DNA of 6,505 nucleotides, taken from the NCBI GenBank assembly GCA_964400865.1, contig CAYNWG010000051.1, positions 1-6,505 on the forward strand. Reading direction: 5' to 3'. This document shows positions 5,991 to 6,505 of the stretch, in pieces (position 1 is the stretch's first letter; every line of letters begins with the position of its first letter). This DNA is from DAOQVB01 sp964400865 (GTDB lineage Bacteria > Patescibacteriota > Microgenomatia > UBA1400 > PJMF01). The notes under the pieces are model-generated. The model searched no databases. It saw only the letters and a program-made list of their open reading frames with translations, and was not told the origin of the DNA. The position numbers and the translations under genes are program-made.

Positions 5991-6410
5991 GTGAATTCAT
6001 TTGAAGCAGGACCTCAACAACCAGAGTCTGCAACAGTTCCCACCAATGATGAGGTTGTTGAATTGTTACCGTCGCTTTCTGAGGCAGCGGGTGCATATCT
6101 CTCAGAATTGGGAGAAACATTAGATCCAAGTGAAGCGTATGAAATTGTGTATCCAGCTGGACATCAATATGGTTATGCTGGATTAACTGCGGAATACCCC
6201 GCATTATCTTCAACCGGTGCTATTGCTGCGCTCAGATGGATTTTTCTATTTATTCACCTTCAATCAGTCGATGACTGTCGAAAGTATGTTGTTCGACCAG
6301 TGCAAGATCCTCTTGGGATGATTACGCAACGATATGTTGTTGGAGGCGATGGAGTAATTCGGAAAATTACTGTGCCCCAACGATCACACCCTCCTCTAAG
6401 AGTAAATTGA
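5991..6410 (+). CDS. Hypothetical protein, unrecognised, 139 aa
   Basis: I do not recognise this protein. The first 55 or so residues are acidic and look disordered at the start (FEAGPQQPESATVPTNDEVV). A middle part is rich in Gly and Tyr (YPAGHQYGYAG, 54-64). One hydrophobic stretch follows (GAIAALRWIFLFIHL, 76-90), too short and mixed to call a sure membrane helix. The C-terminal 40 residues are basic (RKYVVRP, RKITVPQRSHPPLR). No signal peptide, cysteine cluster or catalytic motif is seen. GTG 5991 is the first possible start, because an in-frame TAA lies at 5982-5984. AAGGG is only 3 bases before it. An alternative is TTG at 6063 with GAGG 8 bases upstream, giving 115 aa. The perfect -10 box upstream supports a real gene. 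It diverges from dnaE and its last 44 bases overlap the convergent alkyltransferase gene. Confidence 0.6.
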   Translation: MNSFEAGPQQPESATVPTNDEVVELLPSLSEAAGAYLSELGETLDPSEAYEIVYPAGHQYGYAGLTAEYPALSSTGAIAALRWIFLFIHLQSVDDCRKYVVRPVQDPLGMITQRYVVGGDGVIRKITVPQRSHPPLRVN

Positions 6411-6505
6411 GTTGCGCTGTTTTTCCACCAAACGCGTAACCACTCGCTAGTTTTCCGTCAGACCGAATCACTCGATGACATGGATATTTATTTGGATCTG
6501 GATTA
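6367..6505 (-). CDS. Methylated-DNA–cysteine S-methyltransferase (MGMT/Ogt) family, C-terminal part; N-terminus beyond window
   Basis: The minus strand encodes the last 45 residues of an O6-alkylguanine-DNA alkyltransferase domain, which moves an alkyl group from damaged guanine to its own cysteine in a suicide repair reaction. The active-site signature is intact: NPDPNKYPCHRVIRSDG, then SGYAFGG, a lysine and LLLEEGV at the end. The cysteine in PCHR is present, so it is not one of the alkyltransferase-like proteins that carry Trp there. The rest of the protein lies beyond position 6505, so I cannot say whether it is a stand-alone Ogt or a short DNA-binding-domain-only form. It ends with TAA at 6369-6367, inside the 3' end of the opposing hypothetical gene. 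Confidence 0.92.
   Translation of the reverse strand, partial: NPDPNKYPCHRVIRSDGKLASGYAFGGKTAQLNLLLEEGVIVGAQ

Noticed and set aside
5974..6213. Minus-strand 79-codon open frame upstream of dnaE
   Set aside because: It is antisense to the 5991 gene, rich in His and Gln with low-complexity character, and runs through the promoter region. It looks like a shadow frame.
6405..6440. Possible terminator between the convergent genes (CTCTAAGAG, and TTTTT after GCGCTG)
   Set aside because: The stem is only 3-4 pairs, and the T-run lies in the alkyltransferase coding region without a proper stem before it.

Overview
This 6.5 kb window is compact bacterial chromosome. It is almost wholly coding, slightly AT-rich, and has no mobile element, CRISPR array or RNA gene that I can see. 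Four housekeeping genes lie head to tail on the minus strand. In transcription order they are dnaE (replicative DNA polymerase III alpha subunit, 5927 to 2457), pyrG (CTP synthase, 2412 to 730), rplS (ribosomal protein L19, 659 to 306) and yraN (UPF0102 nuclease-like protein, from 319 off the left edge). To the right of dnaE, across a 63-bp gap, a plus-strand gene of unknown function (5991-6410) is transcribed divergently. Its end overlaps by 44 bp the end of a convergent minus-strand gene for an alkylguanine-DNA alkyltransferase family protein (6367 to beyond 6505).

Organism: the large genes read through in the standard code without in-frame TGA, so TGA-recoding lineages (Gracilibacteria, Absconditabacteria) are unlikely. 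CTP synthase departs clearly from the usual bacterial consensus in its UTP-site and glutaminase motifs. Spacing is tight and several genes lack a Shine-Dalgarno. This makes me lean towards Patescibacteria/CPR or another deep-branching lineage, but it is an inference. DnaE and L19 are close to consensus and do not settle the phylum.

How the genes fit together: DnaE copies the chromosome and PyrG makes CTP, the precursor of dCTP and of all cytidine in RNA. The 44-bp gap between them makes co-transcription likely. rplS has its own good ribosome binding site and a candidate promoter in the 70-bp gap before it, so it may be partly independent, and yraN is translationally coupled to it. The alkyltransferase is a DNA repair function.

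The parts most worth a second look are: two perfect hairpin-forming inverted repeats inside dnaE (13-bp and 10-bp arms, each with a 2-nt centre and a shared GGAAAT(T)CGC core); a complete set of PHP metal ligands in DnaE, implying built-in proofreading; a CTP synthase with altered feedback-site residues; and the unrecognised 139-codon gene, which has a perfect TATAAT box only 11 bases before its first possible start codon. I found no clear evidence of a wholly new multi-gene system.
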